Below are positions 26,834 to 35,600 of a stretch of 64,000 bases of DNA, piece after piece (position 1 is the first letter of the stretch; every line of letters starts with the position of its first letter). Source of the stretch: Brevibacterium aurantiacum (GTDB taxonomy: Bacteria > Actinomycetota > Actinomycetes > Actinomycetales > Brevibacteriaceae); NCBI RefSeq assembly GCF_007558825.1, contig NZ_VLTK01000011.1, positions 62,001 to 126,000 of the forward strand. Reading direction: 5' to 3'. The notes beneath the pieces are model-generated. The model was given only the letters and a program-made list of their open reading frames with translations. It ran no database searches and had not been told where the DNA came from. A program made the translations under genes and the position numbers.

Positions 26834-26869
26834 TGTGTCGCGACATCGTTCCTACGATGTCGCGGCACA
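26834..26869 (+). terminator. Terminator of tRNA-Pro
   Basis: A 16-bp stem with one G-T wobble (26834-26849 with 26854-26869, loop tcct) is followed by the T-rich TTTCTCATTTCT. Confidence 0.85.
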
Positions 26870-26924
26870 TTTCTCATTTCTGGCCCGGGTCTGTCTCGCG
26901 TCATCGTGCCGGTCATGTCCTACG

Positions 26925-28148
26925 TCATGGTTCCGACTGCTCCTGCTTTCCTCCGAGCCGGCCGGCGAAGATCATTGTGACTGCGCCGATGACGATCAGC
27001 ACTGACAAGCCCCAGCGCAGCGTACCGAGGCTGGCGATGATACCGACCAGCGGGCTGGTGCCCAGGAATCCGACCCTCATGATCCAGTTGACCAGCGTCA
27101 CTCCTCCGGCTCTCCCCACACCTGGAATGTGAGCAGCAGCGCCGAGCGCTCCTGGAACCAGAGTCGCCGATCCGTACCCCATGAGTGCCAGTCCGACCAA
27201 CAGCTGAAATGGCTCGAAGGCAGTGACGACACCGATCCCACCCAGGGCGATGAGGCCTCCCCCGAGGCGAGCTATCCGGCTGGCGCCGAAGCGCTGGACC
27301 AAGAAGTCCCCACTGAAACGGCCCAGACACTGACTGCCGATGACCACGCTGAAGGCGATACCGGCGGTCGCGGCAGGCACCCCGCTGAACTCGACCGCTG
27401 CTATCGCGGACCAGTTGTTCGCAATGTCCTCAACAGCCGTTCCGCAGATTGCTACGACTGCCAGGGGCAGCGCCACCAGCAGAACCGCACGCTTCGAACT
27501 TGGTCGATCACCACCTGAAGGCTCGCTGACGTCGGCTGCGGCCTCAGCGTCAGCGCCCGTTGCTGCCCGTCGTCTGCTCAGACCGACGTCCCCGATCAGC
27601 CTGCGGGCCGACATGATCACGATGAAAGACACTACCGCGATCACGGCCAGATGAACCCTCATGTCCACGCCGTTGCCTGCGGCAATGGTGGCAGCTGCAC
27701 CGCTGGCGAGACCCCCGAGGCTCCACAGCGCGTGCATCGAAGAGAGAATGACGCGGGACAGGCTCTCCTGCACCCCGATGCCGACGACGTTCTGCGCCAC
27801 ATCCACAATGGCATCGAAGAAGCCGACGAAGAACAGGCAGGCGGCCATCATCCAGCCATTGACGGACCACGCTGTGGCGGCCGCGGAGAGCCCCAGGAGA
27901 AGAGTGCCGCCAACGACGACAGCGTTGGCTCCGAACCGTGAGATGAGGTGAGCCGGGACGACAGAGGAGACGATGGCACCGAGGGCGAAGGAGGCGACGA
28001 CGAGCCCGAACTCCCAGGAGCTCAGTCCAAGTCGCTCGACCAACAGCGGGTACCACGGCAGCAGTGCCGCGAACACGAGGCCGTTGCAGCTGAAGTAGAG
28101 ACCGACGCCGGCTATCGCACGGGCTCCGGAGCTGGGCCGATATCTCAT
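26925..28148 (-). CDS. MFS transporter
   Basis: Major facilitator superfamily permease, 407 residues with about twelve hydrophobic helices and a hydrophilic central loop (SRRRAATGADAEAAADVS) between the two halves. It resembles the drug/FucP-like group that carries a short loop between helices 2 and 3 (HLISRFGANAVVVGG). The substrate is not apparent. Its start overlaps the stop of the truncated antiporter gene (ATGA), so it depends on that transcript. Confidence 0.85.
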   Translation of the reverse strand: MRYRPSSGARAIAGVGLYFSCNGLVFAALLPWYPLLVERLGLSSWEFGLVVASFALGAIVSSVVPAHLISRFGANAVVVGGTLLLGLSAAATAWSVNGWMMAACLFFVGFFDAIVDVAQNVVGIGVQESLSRVILSSMHALWSLGGLASGAAATIAAGNGVDMRVHLAVIAVVSFIVIMSARRLIGDVGLSRRRAATGADAEAAADVSEPSGGDRPSSKRAVLLVALPLAVVAICGTAVEDIANNWSAIAAVEFSGVPAATAGIAFSVVIGSQCLGRFSGDFLVQRFGASRIARLGGGLIALGGIGVVTAFEPFQLLVGLALMGYGSATLVPGALGAAAHIPGVGRAGGVTLVNWIMRVGFLGTSPLVGIIASLGTLRWGLSVLIVIGAVTMIFAGRLGGKQEQSEP

Positions 28149-28828
28149 TCGCCGGACTCGCTCGCCCGGCCGATCGAGCCGGGTCCTTCCTTCGCTTCAC
28201 GTCGGCCTGCTCGCACATTCAGCCCGGCTCTCCCGAGCACGAGCAGAGTCAGCACGACGCCGAGGAGGTTCCACCACACGCCATCGGTCATGAACAGCAG
28301 CAACAATGCGGCCAGGATCGGGACCAGGTGGGACATCGACCACCCGACATAGCCTCCGAAACTCGGCATCGCCACGTTCGCCGAGTCCGCAACGGATTTC
28401 ACCATGAAGTTCGGCCCATTGCCGATGTAGGTGATCGCCCCACCCATGACTGCGCCCAGGGACACCGCGATCAGCAGTGTCTCTGCAATACCAGCCACCC
28501 GGGGCTCCCCCGGCACCTGAGAGGCCATTTCGAAGAAGGTCACATATGCCGGAGCATTGTCGAGCACCGAGGAGAGGCCACCGCTGAAGACGAACAGGTT
28601 GACGATCAGAACGACGAATTGGAAGTATTCCACCAAGGCATGGGAAACGGTGGAACCGGCTCCGCCGATGAAGAACCACACAGCGATCGGCATGCCGAGG
28701 ACCAAGGCCACTGAGAGTTTGACGAGATTGCGGTCCCAGATCTTCTCAGTGGCCGGGAAGAGCGGCAGGACCGCGATGCAGCCCAACAGCAGAACGAACG
28801 GCAGGATACTCCACCAGGCAACAGCCAT
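28145..28828 (-). CDS. Internally deleted NhaD-type sodium:proton antiporter
   Basis: The 227 residues match the first and last parts of NhaD/citrate-transporter-like antiporters: N-terminal WWSILPFVLLLGCIAVLPLF and C-terminal SGGLSSVLDNAPAYVTFFEM with YIGNGPNFMVK. Family members are normally about 420-480 residues, and here the two conserved ends are joined directly at FVFSGGLSSV, so some 200 residues with several helices are missing. The frame is intact, perhaps because recombination occurred at a Ser-Gly-Gly present in both blocks. Transport activity is doubtful. The gene is still coupled to the MFS gene by a four-base overlap. It could also be called a pseudogene. Confidence 0.7.
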   Translation of the reverse strand: MAVAWWSILPFVLLLGCIAVLPLFPATEKIWDRNLVKLSVALVLGMPIAVWFFIGGAGSTVSHALVEYFQFVVLIVNLFVFSGGLSSVLDNAPAYVTFFEMASQVPGEPRVAGIAETLLIAVSLGAVMGGAITYIGNGPNFMVKSVADSANVAMPSFGGYVGWSMSHLVPILAALLLLFMTDGVWWNLLGVVLTLLVLGRAGLNVRAGRREAKEGPGSIGRASESGE

Positions 28829-29046
28829 CCGGCGGTCCCTTTCTCATAACGGTGATGACGAGTTCCACCGATCTCGTCGACGACGACGTGGCACCACTCT
28901 ACTGACGTTTGGGCCCAATCCCCGCAGTGGCCCACCTCACGGACAGTCGCGTGCTCAACGGCATGTCGGTGGCATACCCTGGGGTGCAGCTCATCGACGT
29001 CACATTCGCGCCGCGTGCCGAATGTCATCCTCAGGAGGAGACTCGC

Positions 29047-30510
29047 TTGTCTCAGAACGCCCCATCCCCCGATGGCAGACTGCACGGTCGAGATCGGGTG
29101 AACTCCCGTATCGTCGGAATCTCATTGGCCGCCGCGCTGGGCGGCTTCCTCTTCGGCTTCGACACAGCTGTCATCAACGGAGCCGTTGACGCCCTGGCAG
29201 AGGAGTTCGCCCTCAGCGCTGGCCTGAAGGGCTTCGCCGTCTCCTCGGCGCTGCTGGCGTGCGCACTCGGAGCGTGGTTCGCCGGCTCTCTGGCCAATCG
29301 CTACGGCAGACTCCCCGTCATGGTCGTCGCGGCGGTCCTGTTCCTCCTCTCTGCCGTCGGCTCGGGCTTGGCCTTCGGCGTCACGGATCTCATCATCTGG
29401 CGCATGGTCGGCGGACTCGGCGTGGGCGCTGCGTCAGTCATCGCTCCTGCCTACATCGCCGAGGTGTCCCCCGCGCGTGTGCGTGGGCGCCTCGGTTCGC
29501 TGCAGCAGCTGGCGATCGTGACCGGCATCTTCGCGGCACTCCTGTCGAATGCGCTTCTGGCATCGCTGTCCGGCGGAGCCGCCGATCCGCTGTGGTTCGG
29601 AATCGAGACCTGGCGCTGGATGTTCATGGTCGAGGCACTCCCCGCTCTGGTCTACGGACTCATGGCATTGGGGCTTCCGGAATCTCCGCGGTTCCTGGTG
29701 GCCCGTGGCAGAGAGGACGAAGCCGCACGAGTTCTGCGAGTCTTCACAGGGGTCACCGACACCGATTCCCTCATCGAACGGATCCGCGACTCGATCCGAC
29801 GGGAGGACAAAGAGTCCTTCAAGGACCTCATCGGCAAACGTTTCGGCCTCAAGCCGATCGTCTGGATCGGAATACTGCTGTCCGTGTTCCAGCAGTTCGT
29901 CGGCATCAACGTCATCTTCTACTACTCGACGACGCTGTGGAAATCGGTCGGATTCGACGAGTCCAGTGCCCTTCTGACTTCGGTCATCACCTCGGTGACG
30001 AACATCGTCGTGACGATCGTGGCGATTCTCCTCGTCGACAAGGTCGGACGTCGGAAGATGCTGCTGGCCGGATCGTTCCTGATGGGTATCGCCTTGGCGA
30101 TGATGGCGGTGTCATTCTCGTTCGCCGAACTCGCAACCGCGGCCGATGGCACCACCAGTGCCCAGTTGGATGCGCCGTGGTCGATCATCGCGCTGATCTC
30201 CGCGAATGTGTTCGTCGTCGGATTCGGTGCCACATGGGGCCCTCTGGTGTGGGTGCTCCTGGGCGAGATGTTCCCCAATCGGATCCGTGCCGGTGCCCTG
30301 GCTGTGGCTGCTGCGGCACAGTGGATCGCGAACTTCGCCATTTCGACGACGTTCCCGATCTTCTCCGGCATCAGCCTGACCTTCGCCTACGGCTTCTACG
30401 CCTTCTTCGCGATACTCTCGTTCTTCTTCGTCTGGTGGAAGGTTCCCGAAACGAAGGGAATGGAGCTGGAGGACATGACCGAAGAGCTCACGGTGCGTCC
30501 ACACGACTGA
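29047..30510 (+). CDS. Sugar porter family MFS transporter
   Basis: Sugar:proton symporter-type protein. I chose TTG at 29047 (residues LSQNAPSPDG, 487 aa) because AGGAGGAG lies eight bases upstream; an in-frame TTG at 28909 adds 46 unconserved residues. Sugar-porter signatures are present: RYGRLP, PESPRFLVARGR after helix 6, FVGINVIFYYS, DKVGRRKMLLAG, and the C-terminal PETKGMELED. Twelve helices. The 218-base gap to the divergent antiporter gene holds no gene. Substrate (a hexose or inositol) is not determinable here. Confidence 0.92.
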   Translation: MSQNAPSPDGRLHGRDRVNSRIVGISLAAALGGFLFGFDTAVINGAVDALAEEFALSAGLKGFAVSSALLACALGAWFAGSLANRYGRLPVMVVAAVLFLLSAVGSGLAFGVTDLIIWRMVGGLGVGAASVIAPAYIAEVSPARVRGRLGSLQQLAIVTGIFAALLSNALLASLSGGAADPLWFGIETWRWMFMVEALPALVYGLMALGLPESPRFLVARGREDEAARVLRVFTGVTDTDSLIERIRDSIRREDKESFKDLIGKRFGLKPIVWIGILLSVFQQFVGINVIFYYSTTLWKSVGFDESSALLTSVITSVTNIVVTIVAILLVDKVGRRKMLLAGSFLMGIALAMMAVSFSFAELATAADGTTSAQLDAPWSIIALISANVFVVGFGATWGPLVWVLLGEMFPNRIRAGALAVAAAAQWIANFAISTTFPIFSGISLTFAYGFYAFFAILSFFFVWWKVPETKGMELEDMTEELTVRPHD

Positions 30511-30513
30511 CTC

Positions 30514-30590
30514 CGCCGAGGTTGTGGTCACGCCGAGGCTGTCCCCGGCAGGGCCGGTCACGCCGAGGTTGTTCCGAGCAGGACCGGTCA
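30514..30590. repeat. 30-bp tandem repeats at a convergent junction
   Basis: Two 30-base units (30531-30560 and 30561-30590), differing at five positions, plus a shortened third copy (30514-30530) fill the gap after the sugar porter stop. The last unit ends exactly at the stop codon of the DedA-like gene (30588-30590). Confidence 0.85.
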
Positions 30591-31088
30591 GGCCGTGCCG
30601 TTAGCGGCGGGCTCGGTCTGCTCGTCCTTCTTCTTCAGCCCGATGAACAGGCCGAGGATGGCCAGGCCGAAGACGGCGCCGAGCCCGATCGTCAGTCCGG
30701 GCTCCGCCTGGTAGGCCGTGGCCAGGGCCTTGAATCCGATGAGGCCGACGGTCGAATAGATCAGGGCCCACAGAGACCCGCCGACGACGAGAGCGGGAAG
30801 ATAGCGGCGGTAGCTCATGCCGCTGGTTCCAGCCGCCAGATTGAGCACGGTCTGGACCCCGATCATGAGGAAGCTCACGGCGATCACCGGTGCACCGAAA
30901 CGCTCGATCATCGCTTCGGCCTTTCGGTACTTGGGACCGGACATGATCGTGTCGATGCGTTCGATCCTGCGAATGCCCTTGCGTGCCAACCGCCCCAGGA
31001 GGAAGGTTCCTCCCGCGCGGGCCAGGATGATGCCGAACAGGATGAGCCACGTCACGGCGATGGGAAACGACCAGTTCAGTGGGTTCAT
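30588..31088 (-). CDS. DedA/VTT-like small membrane protein
   Basis: Membrane protein of 166 residues from the ATG at 31088 (MNPLNWSF); an upstream frame start at 31187 adds 33 basic residues. The core ERFGAPVIAVSFLMIGVQTV and AGTSGMSYRRYLPALVVGGS, with a following hydrophobic helix, resembles the DedA/VTT family (flippase-related membrane proteins). About four helices and a Lys/Glu tail. It is shorter than typical DedA proteins (about 200). The 204 bases to the amidohydrolase gene contain only the palindrome listed next. Confidence 0.75.
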   Translation of the reverse strand: MNPLNWSFPIAVTWLILFGIILARAGGTFLLGRLARKGIRRIERIDTIMSGPKYRKAEAMIERFGAPVIAVSFLMIGVQTVLNLAAGTSGMSYRRYLPALVVGGSLWALIYSTVGLIGFKALATAYQAEPGLTIGLGAVFGLAILGLFIGLKKKDEQTEPAANGTA

Positions 31089-31219
31089 CGTGAATCGTCG
31101 GCCCTGCACCCTGCTGCGTCTAGGTCTCCGCTTTCGGCACTGGCGCTGCGGTTTGCCTTGGCACCGCGGTACGCCCTCGCACTGCACGGATGGTTTCGAT
31201 TGCTCACGCCACGATTGTA

Positions 31220-31252
31220 CGCCAGGTGAGGTTAGTCTCCCCTCACCTGGCG
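31220..31252. promoter_or_regulatory. Palindrome with DtxR/IdeR-like core, or terminator
   Basis: A perfect 12-bp inverted repeat (cgccaggtgagg, 31220-31231, with 31241-31252) surrounds tgaggttagtctcccctca (31227-31245). By eye this agrees with the DtxR/IdeR consensus TTAGGTTAGGCTAACCTAA at 14 of 19 positions. It is 132 bases upstream of the DedA-like gene and 41 bases past the amidohydrolase stop. It could be the terminator of the amidohydrolase gene instead. Confidence 0.4.
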
Positions 31253-31292
31253 AACTCTCGCGCTGTCGTGCTCAGCCGTTCGGCCCGGCTCC

Positions 31293-32507
31293 TCAGATGA
31301 GTTCGCCGCCCAAATGCACTGAGCTCACTCGCGACTCAATTCCCCTGACATCTTCGGTGCTGAGGTCGCCGTCGACCACCACGAGGTCGGCGAGCGCCCC
31401 CTCAGCGATCCGACCGACGTTGTCATGTCCCAGCAGTTCGGCCGCGACGGAAGTCCCCGCTGCCAGTGCCTCGGTGGTGGAGAGGCCGGCGCCGGCGAGG
31501 AGGCTGATCTCTTCGAGGTTCTCACCGTGCGGGCCGACACCGGCATCGGTGCCCATCGCGATCTTCACCCCCGCCTCGTGGGCCTTCGTGATCGACTCCT
31601 GGTGCGCCTCGATCACCGAGTGGGCTTTGTCGACCACGGACTGAGGCAGAGCCGATCCGGCCTCGGCGGCTTTGATCACTGCCTGCGGAGCCTGCAGGGT
31701 CGGGACCAGGAAGGTGCCGTTTTCGAGCATGAGATCGATGGCTTCGTCATCTAGGTAGATGCCGTGTTCGATGGAGCGCACTCCCGCACGGACAGCATTC
31801 TTGATTCCTGGTGCGCCCTGCGCATGAGACATGACGTGCGCGCCCTGGGCAGCCGCCTCGGCGACGATGACTGCGATCTCAGCCTCGGTGAACTGGGAGT
31901 GCCGGGGATCATCACGCGGCGAGAGCACGCCTCCTGTCGAGCAGATCTTGATGTGATCGGCTCCGGCCCGCAGCAGCTCACGAGTCTTGCGCTGCACCCC
32001 TTCGAGACCGTCGGCAACACCCGAGGGCCGGCCGGGGTGTGGGGCCAGGAACGGTGAATCGGCGCCCGACACCAGGTGGAAGTCACCGTGCCCGCCCGTC
32101 TGGGACATGATGTTCACCGCAATCGACAGACGTGGCCCGCGAACGATGCCCGTCTCGACGGCGACCTTCGCACCGAGGTCGGTGCCACCGGCATCGCGCA
32201 CGGTGGTCACTCCGCCCTTGAGCGTCTTCTCCATATTGTCGACGGAGTTGTAGAACTGCAGCGAGAACGGATCATGGAATGACGAGGTGTTGCTGGCCCC
32301 CGTGCTCATCAGGTGCACGTGGCAGTCGATGACGCCGGGAATGATCGTCTTGCCGGCACAATCGACATAGGTGTCTCCGGCATCGTGTGAACCCTGTCCA
32401 CCCTCGGTGACCGAAGAGATCGATCCCCCGTCGACGACGATGTCTCGCCGCCCAGGAAGGAACCTGGTTCCATCGAAGACCTTGGCGTTCTTGAAGACTG
32501 TGACCAT
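31293..32507 (-). CDS. Amidohydrolase family protein (Xaa-Pro dipeptidase/imidazolonepropionase-like)
   Basis: Metal-dependent hydrolase of the amidohydrolase superfamily. I chose ATG 32507 (MVTVFKNAKVFDGTRFLPGR, 404 residues) because GAGGAG lies seven bases upstream; 32525 would add six residues. Features: IPGVIDCHVHLMSTG (HxH), the HVMSHAQG and SIEHGIYLDD histidines, and MGTDAGVGPHG (final Asp). This set is typical of the subgroup often labelled Xaa-Pro dipeptidase or aryldialkylphosphatase-like. Substrate unknown. It is divergent from the NRPS gene and shares its 144-base upstream region. Confidence 0.88.
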   Translation of the reverse strand: MVTVFKNAKVFDGTRFLPGRRDIVVDGGSISSVTEGGQGSHDAGDTYVDCAGKTIIPGVIDCHVHLMSTGASNTSSFHDPFSLQFYNSVDNMEKTLKGGVTTVRDAGGTDLGAKVAVETGIVRGPRLSIAVNIMSQTGGHGDFHLVSGADSPFLAPHPGRPSGVADGLEGVQRKTRELLRAGADHIKICSTGGVLSPRDDPRHSQFTEAEIAVIVAEAAAQGAHVMSHAQGAPGIKNAVRAGVRSIEHGIYLDDEAIDLMLENGTFLVPTLQAPQAVIKAAEAGSALPQSVVDKAHSVIEAHQESITKAHEAGVKIAMGTDAGVGPHGENLEEISLLAGAGLSTTEALAAGTSVAAELLGHDNVGRIAEGALADLVVVDGDLSTEDVRGIESRVSSVHLGGELI

Positions 32508-32637
32508 TGGCGTTCTCCTCATCATTGAAAATAGTGCGGGTGGATTAAGGATAATGAAGTGCCAGCATCATAGTGAAGAGGCTCACGGTCCGAGATGTGA
32601 TCACCGCCGTGTTCACGTTCGAGACACCTTGTCGATA

Positions 32638-32643
32638 TATAGT
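32638..32643 (+). promoter_or_regulatory. Candidate -10 of the Pls-like gene
   Basis: TATAGT ends eight bases before the GTG at 32652, so the mRNA could start at or next to the codon (leaderless). A palindrome gtgatcac (32597-32604) lies about 35 bases upstream. Confidence 0.4.
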
Positions 32644-32651
32644 CTTGGTCG

Positions 32652-35600
32652 GTGACTGGCGGCACGCACGCCGTCGTCCATCTCCAGCCCCGACCCGGAA
32701 GTCCTGTGACCATACATTCGGCTCAATTCCCCGCGACTTCGCGACCACGCGAGGACCGCACACTCATCGACGTCCTCCTCGAAGTTGCAGGAGCACATGG
32801 TGATCAGCCCGCAATCGATGACGGGCGCGGCGTCCTCAGCTATTCCGAATTGATCGTCGAGATCCGTGATCTCGCTCTCGAATTGGCCGCTGTCGGCATC
32901 GGGCCGGGAGACAAGGTCGGCATCCGAGTGCCTTCCGGCTCCGCCGACCTCTACGTCTCCATCCTGGCCACGATGATGCTCGGCGCTGCGTACGTTCCCG
33001 TCGACGTCGACGATCCCGATGAGCGTGCGCACACCGTCTTCACCGAGGCGGCTGTCACCGGCATCATCACCGCCGACCGAGCAATCGAGTCGCGAACCGA
33101 TCGAGGTCCGCTCGCACGTTCCGAGCTGCGCCGCCCGACCCCCGACGATGACTGCTGGGTCATCTTCACCTCCGGGTCGACGGGAAAGCCTAAGGGCGTG
33201 GCAGTCTCCCACCGCAGTGCGGCCGCATTCGTCGACGCCGAGGCGGCGATGTTCTGTCAGGAGGAGCCGCTGGGGCCTGGAGATCGAGTGCTGGCCGGCC
33301 TGTCCGTGGCCTTCGACGCCAGCTGTGAGGAGATGTGGCTGGCTTGGCGACACGGCGCCTGTCTGGTCCCAGCGCCCCGCGCCCTTGTGAAGTCCGGGAT
33401 GGACCTGGGGCCGTGGCTGTCCTCACGTGGCATCACCGTCGTCTCGACCGTTCCCACCCTCGCAGCGCTGTGGCCCGCCGACAGTCTCGATGCCGTGCGT
33501 CTCCTCATCTTCGGCGGCGAGGCATGTCCGCCCGAACTCGGGCGCAGGCTCAGCGATGAGAGTCGCGAAGTCTGGAACACCTATGGCCCCACCGAGGCGA
33601 CCGTGGTGGCCTGCGGGGCACAACTCGATGGCTCCGAGCCTGTTCGGATCGGACTGCCCCTGGACGGCTGGTCCCTGGCCGTCGTCGATGCGGCAGGTAT
33701 CCCGGTCGCTGACGGCCAGACCGGTGAGCTCATCATCGGCGGGATCGGTCTGGCCCGCTACCTGGACCCGGCCAAGGACGCCGAGAAGTACGCTCCGATG
33801 CCGACCCTCGGCTGGGATCGGGCCTATCGTTCGGGCGACCTCGTCATCAGCGACCCCGAGGGATTGATCTTCGTCGGCCGAGCCGATGAGCAGATCAAGC
33901 TCGCTGGCCGTCGCATCGAGCTCGGTGAGATCGACGCCGCTCTCCAGGCCCTGCCCGATGTCGAAGGTGCTGCGGCCGCAGTGAAGCAGACTCCGGCGGG
34001 CTCGGACATCCTCGTCGGCTACATCGCGTCGGGCACGGCAAATCCCGGGGACCGCATCTCCGAATGGGAACAGGCACTGCGTGCCGAGCTGCCTGCGGCT
34101 CTTGTGCCGCGACTGACGCTCATCGACGAACTTCCGACGAAGACCTCCGGCAAGGTCGATCGCAACGCACTGCCTTGGCCGATGGGCGACAGCGCCGAGA
34201 TCGAAGACAGCTCCGAGACCTTCGAGCCCGAGGTCGAGTGGATCGCCGAGCAGTGGTCGGCAGTGCTCGGATCACGGCCAGGGTCGGACAGCGACTTCTT
34301 CACCTCGGGTGGCGGCTCACTGGCGGCTGCCCAGATGGTCTCCCGGCTGAGGACCCAGCATCCCAGCGTCACCGTCGGCGACATCTATGCCCATCCGCGC
34401 TTCGGCGCACTCGCGAATCTGTGCAGCGCCGACGACGGAGCCGCGGCGGGCGCCGGGCGTCCAAAGCGCACGATCACACGGACTTCGAGGGGGATGCAGG
34501 CCTTCCAGACTCTGCTCGCGGTACCGGTCCACATCCTCGGCGGGGTCAGGTGGGTCGTCATTGCGATGGTGCTCGCGAATCTCGGCAGCAGCCTCGGCGC
34601 GGATCTCCCGGTCACGCCCTGGCCTGTGGTCATCACCCTGTTCCTCGTCTTCGTCACCGCGTGGGGCCGTATGCTCATCTCCGCGGGTGCCGCGCGCGCA
34701 CTCATGCTCGGTATTCGTCCGGGTGACTATCCTCGGTCGGGGTGGGTGCATAAGCGCCTGTGGCTGGCCGAGCACATCGCCGATCTCGCTGCGGCCGTCT
34801 CGGTGGCCAGCGCCCCCTGGGTGACCTGGTACGCGAAGCTCCTGGGCAACCGAATCGGCTCCGATGCCGATCTGCACTCTGCTCCCCCGGTGACCGGTTT
34901 CCTGACCGTGGGCGAGGGCGCCGCAATCGAGCCAGAGGTCGATCTCAAGGGCTGGTGGGTCGACGGCGACCTGCTGCGCATCGGCACGATCAACGTGGGC
35001 TCCAACGTGACGATCGGAGCTCGCTCCACCTTGATGCCGGGCACCCGAATCGGGGAAGGCGCACTGGTCGAAGCCGGATCGGCTGTGACCGGCAAGGTGC
35101 GCCGGAACCAGATCTACTCCGGTTCCCCCGCTGTCCGGATCGGCAAGGCCAAGAAGAGCTGGCCCGCTCCACCGCCTCGCCGGCGACTGCCCTTCCTGCT
35201 CTATGCTGTGGGCTCTCAGCTCAACGCGGCTCTGCCCTATCTGGCTGCTGTGCCGGGCATTGCACTGATGATTGCGGTCTCAGGCATCGGCGTCGTCGAG
35301 TCCCCGTTGCTCGTTCTCGCCTGGTCCCCTCTCATCGCCTGCATCTGGTTCGTCTGCACGGCCCTGTTCATCCTCGTGTCGGTGCGGCTGCTGTCCATCG
35401 GAATGGAGGAGGGAGAGTTCCCGGTCCGCTCTGCTCACGGCTACCGTGTCTGGGCCACGGAGCGCCTCCTCGACTTGGCCCGTGATCTCCTCTTCCCTCT
35501 CTATGCCTCGATGCTCACCCCGTGGTGGCTGCGACTGCTCGGAGCGAAGGTGGGCCCGGGCACCGAGATCTCAACGGTGGTGTTCGTCCCCAAGATGACG

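Noticed and set aside
26752..26869. tRNA-Pro as an integration site for a genomic island
   Set aside because: No repeat of the tRNA 3' end was found downstream and no integrase lies near; the variable genes to its right have no sign of a single insertion.
26581..26916. 111-residue minus-strand ORF reading GLAGFEPTTSSPPVKRATKL
   Set aside because: It is the complement of the tRNA-Pro gene and its flanks. This peptide is a well-known false ORF antisense to tRNAs.
29259..31229. 656-residue plus-strand Arg-rich ORF
   Set aside because: It is a frame shadow of the sugar porter and then of the minus-strand DedA-like gene, with no domain and biased composition.
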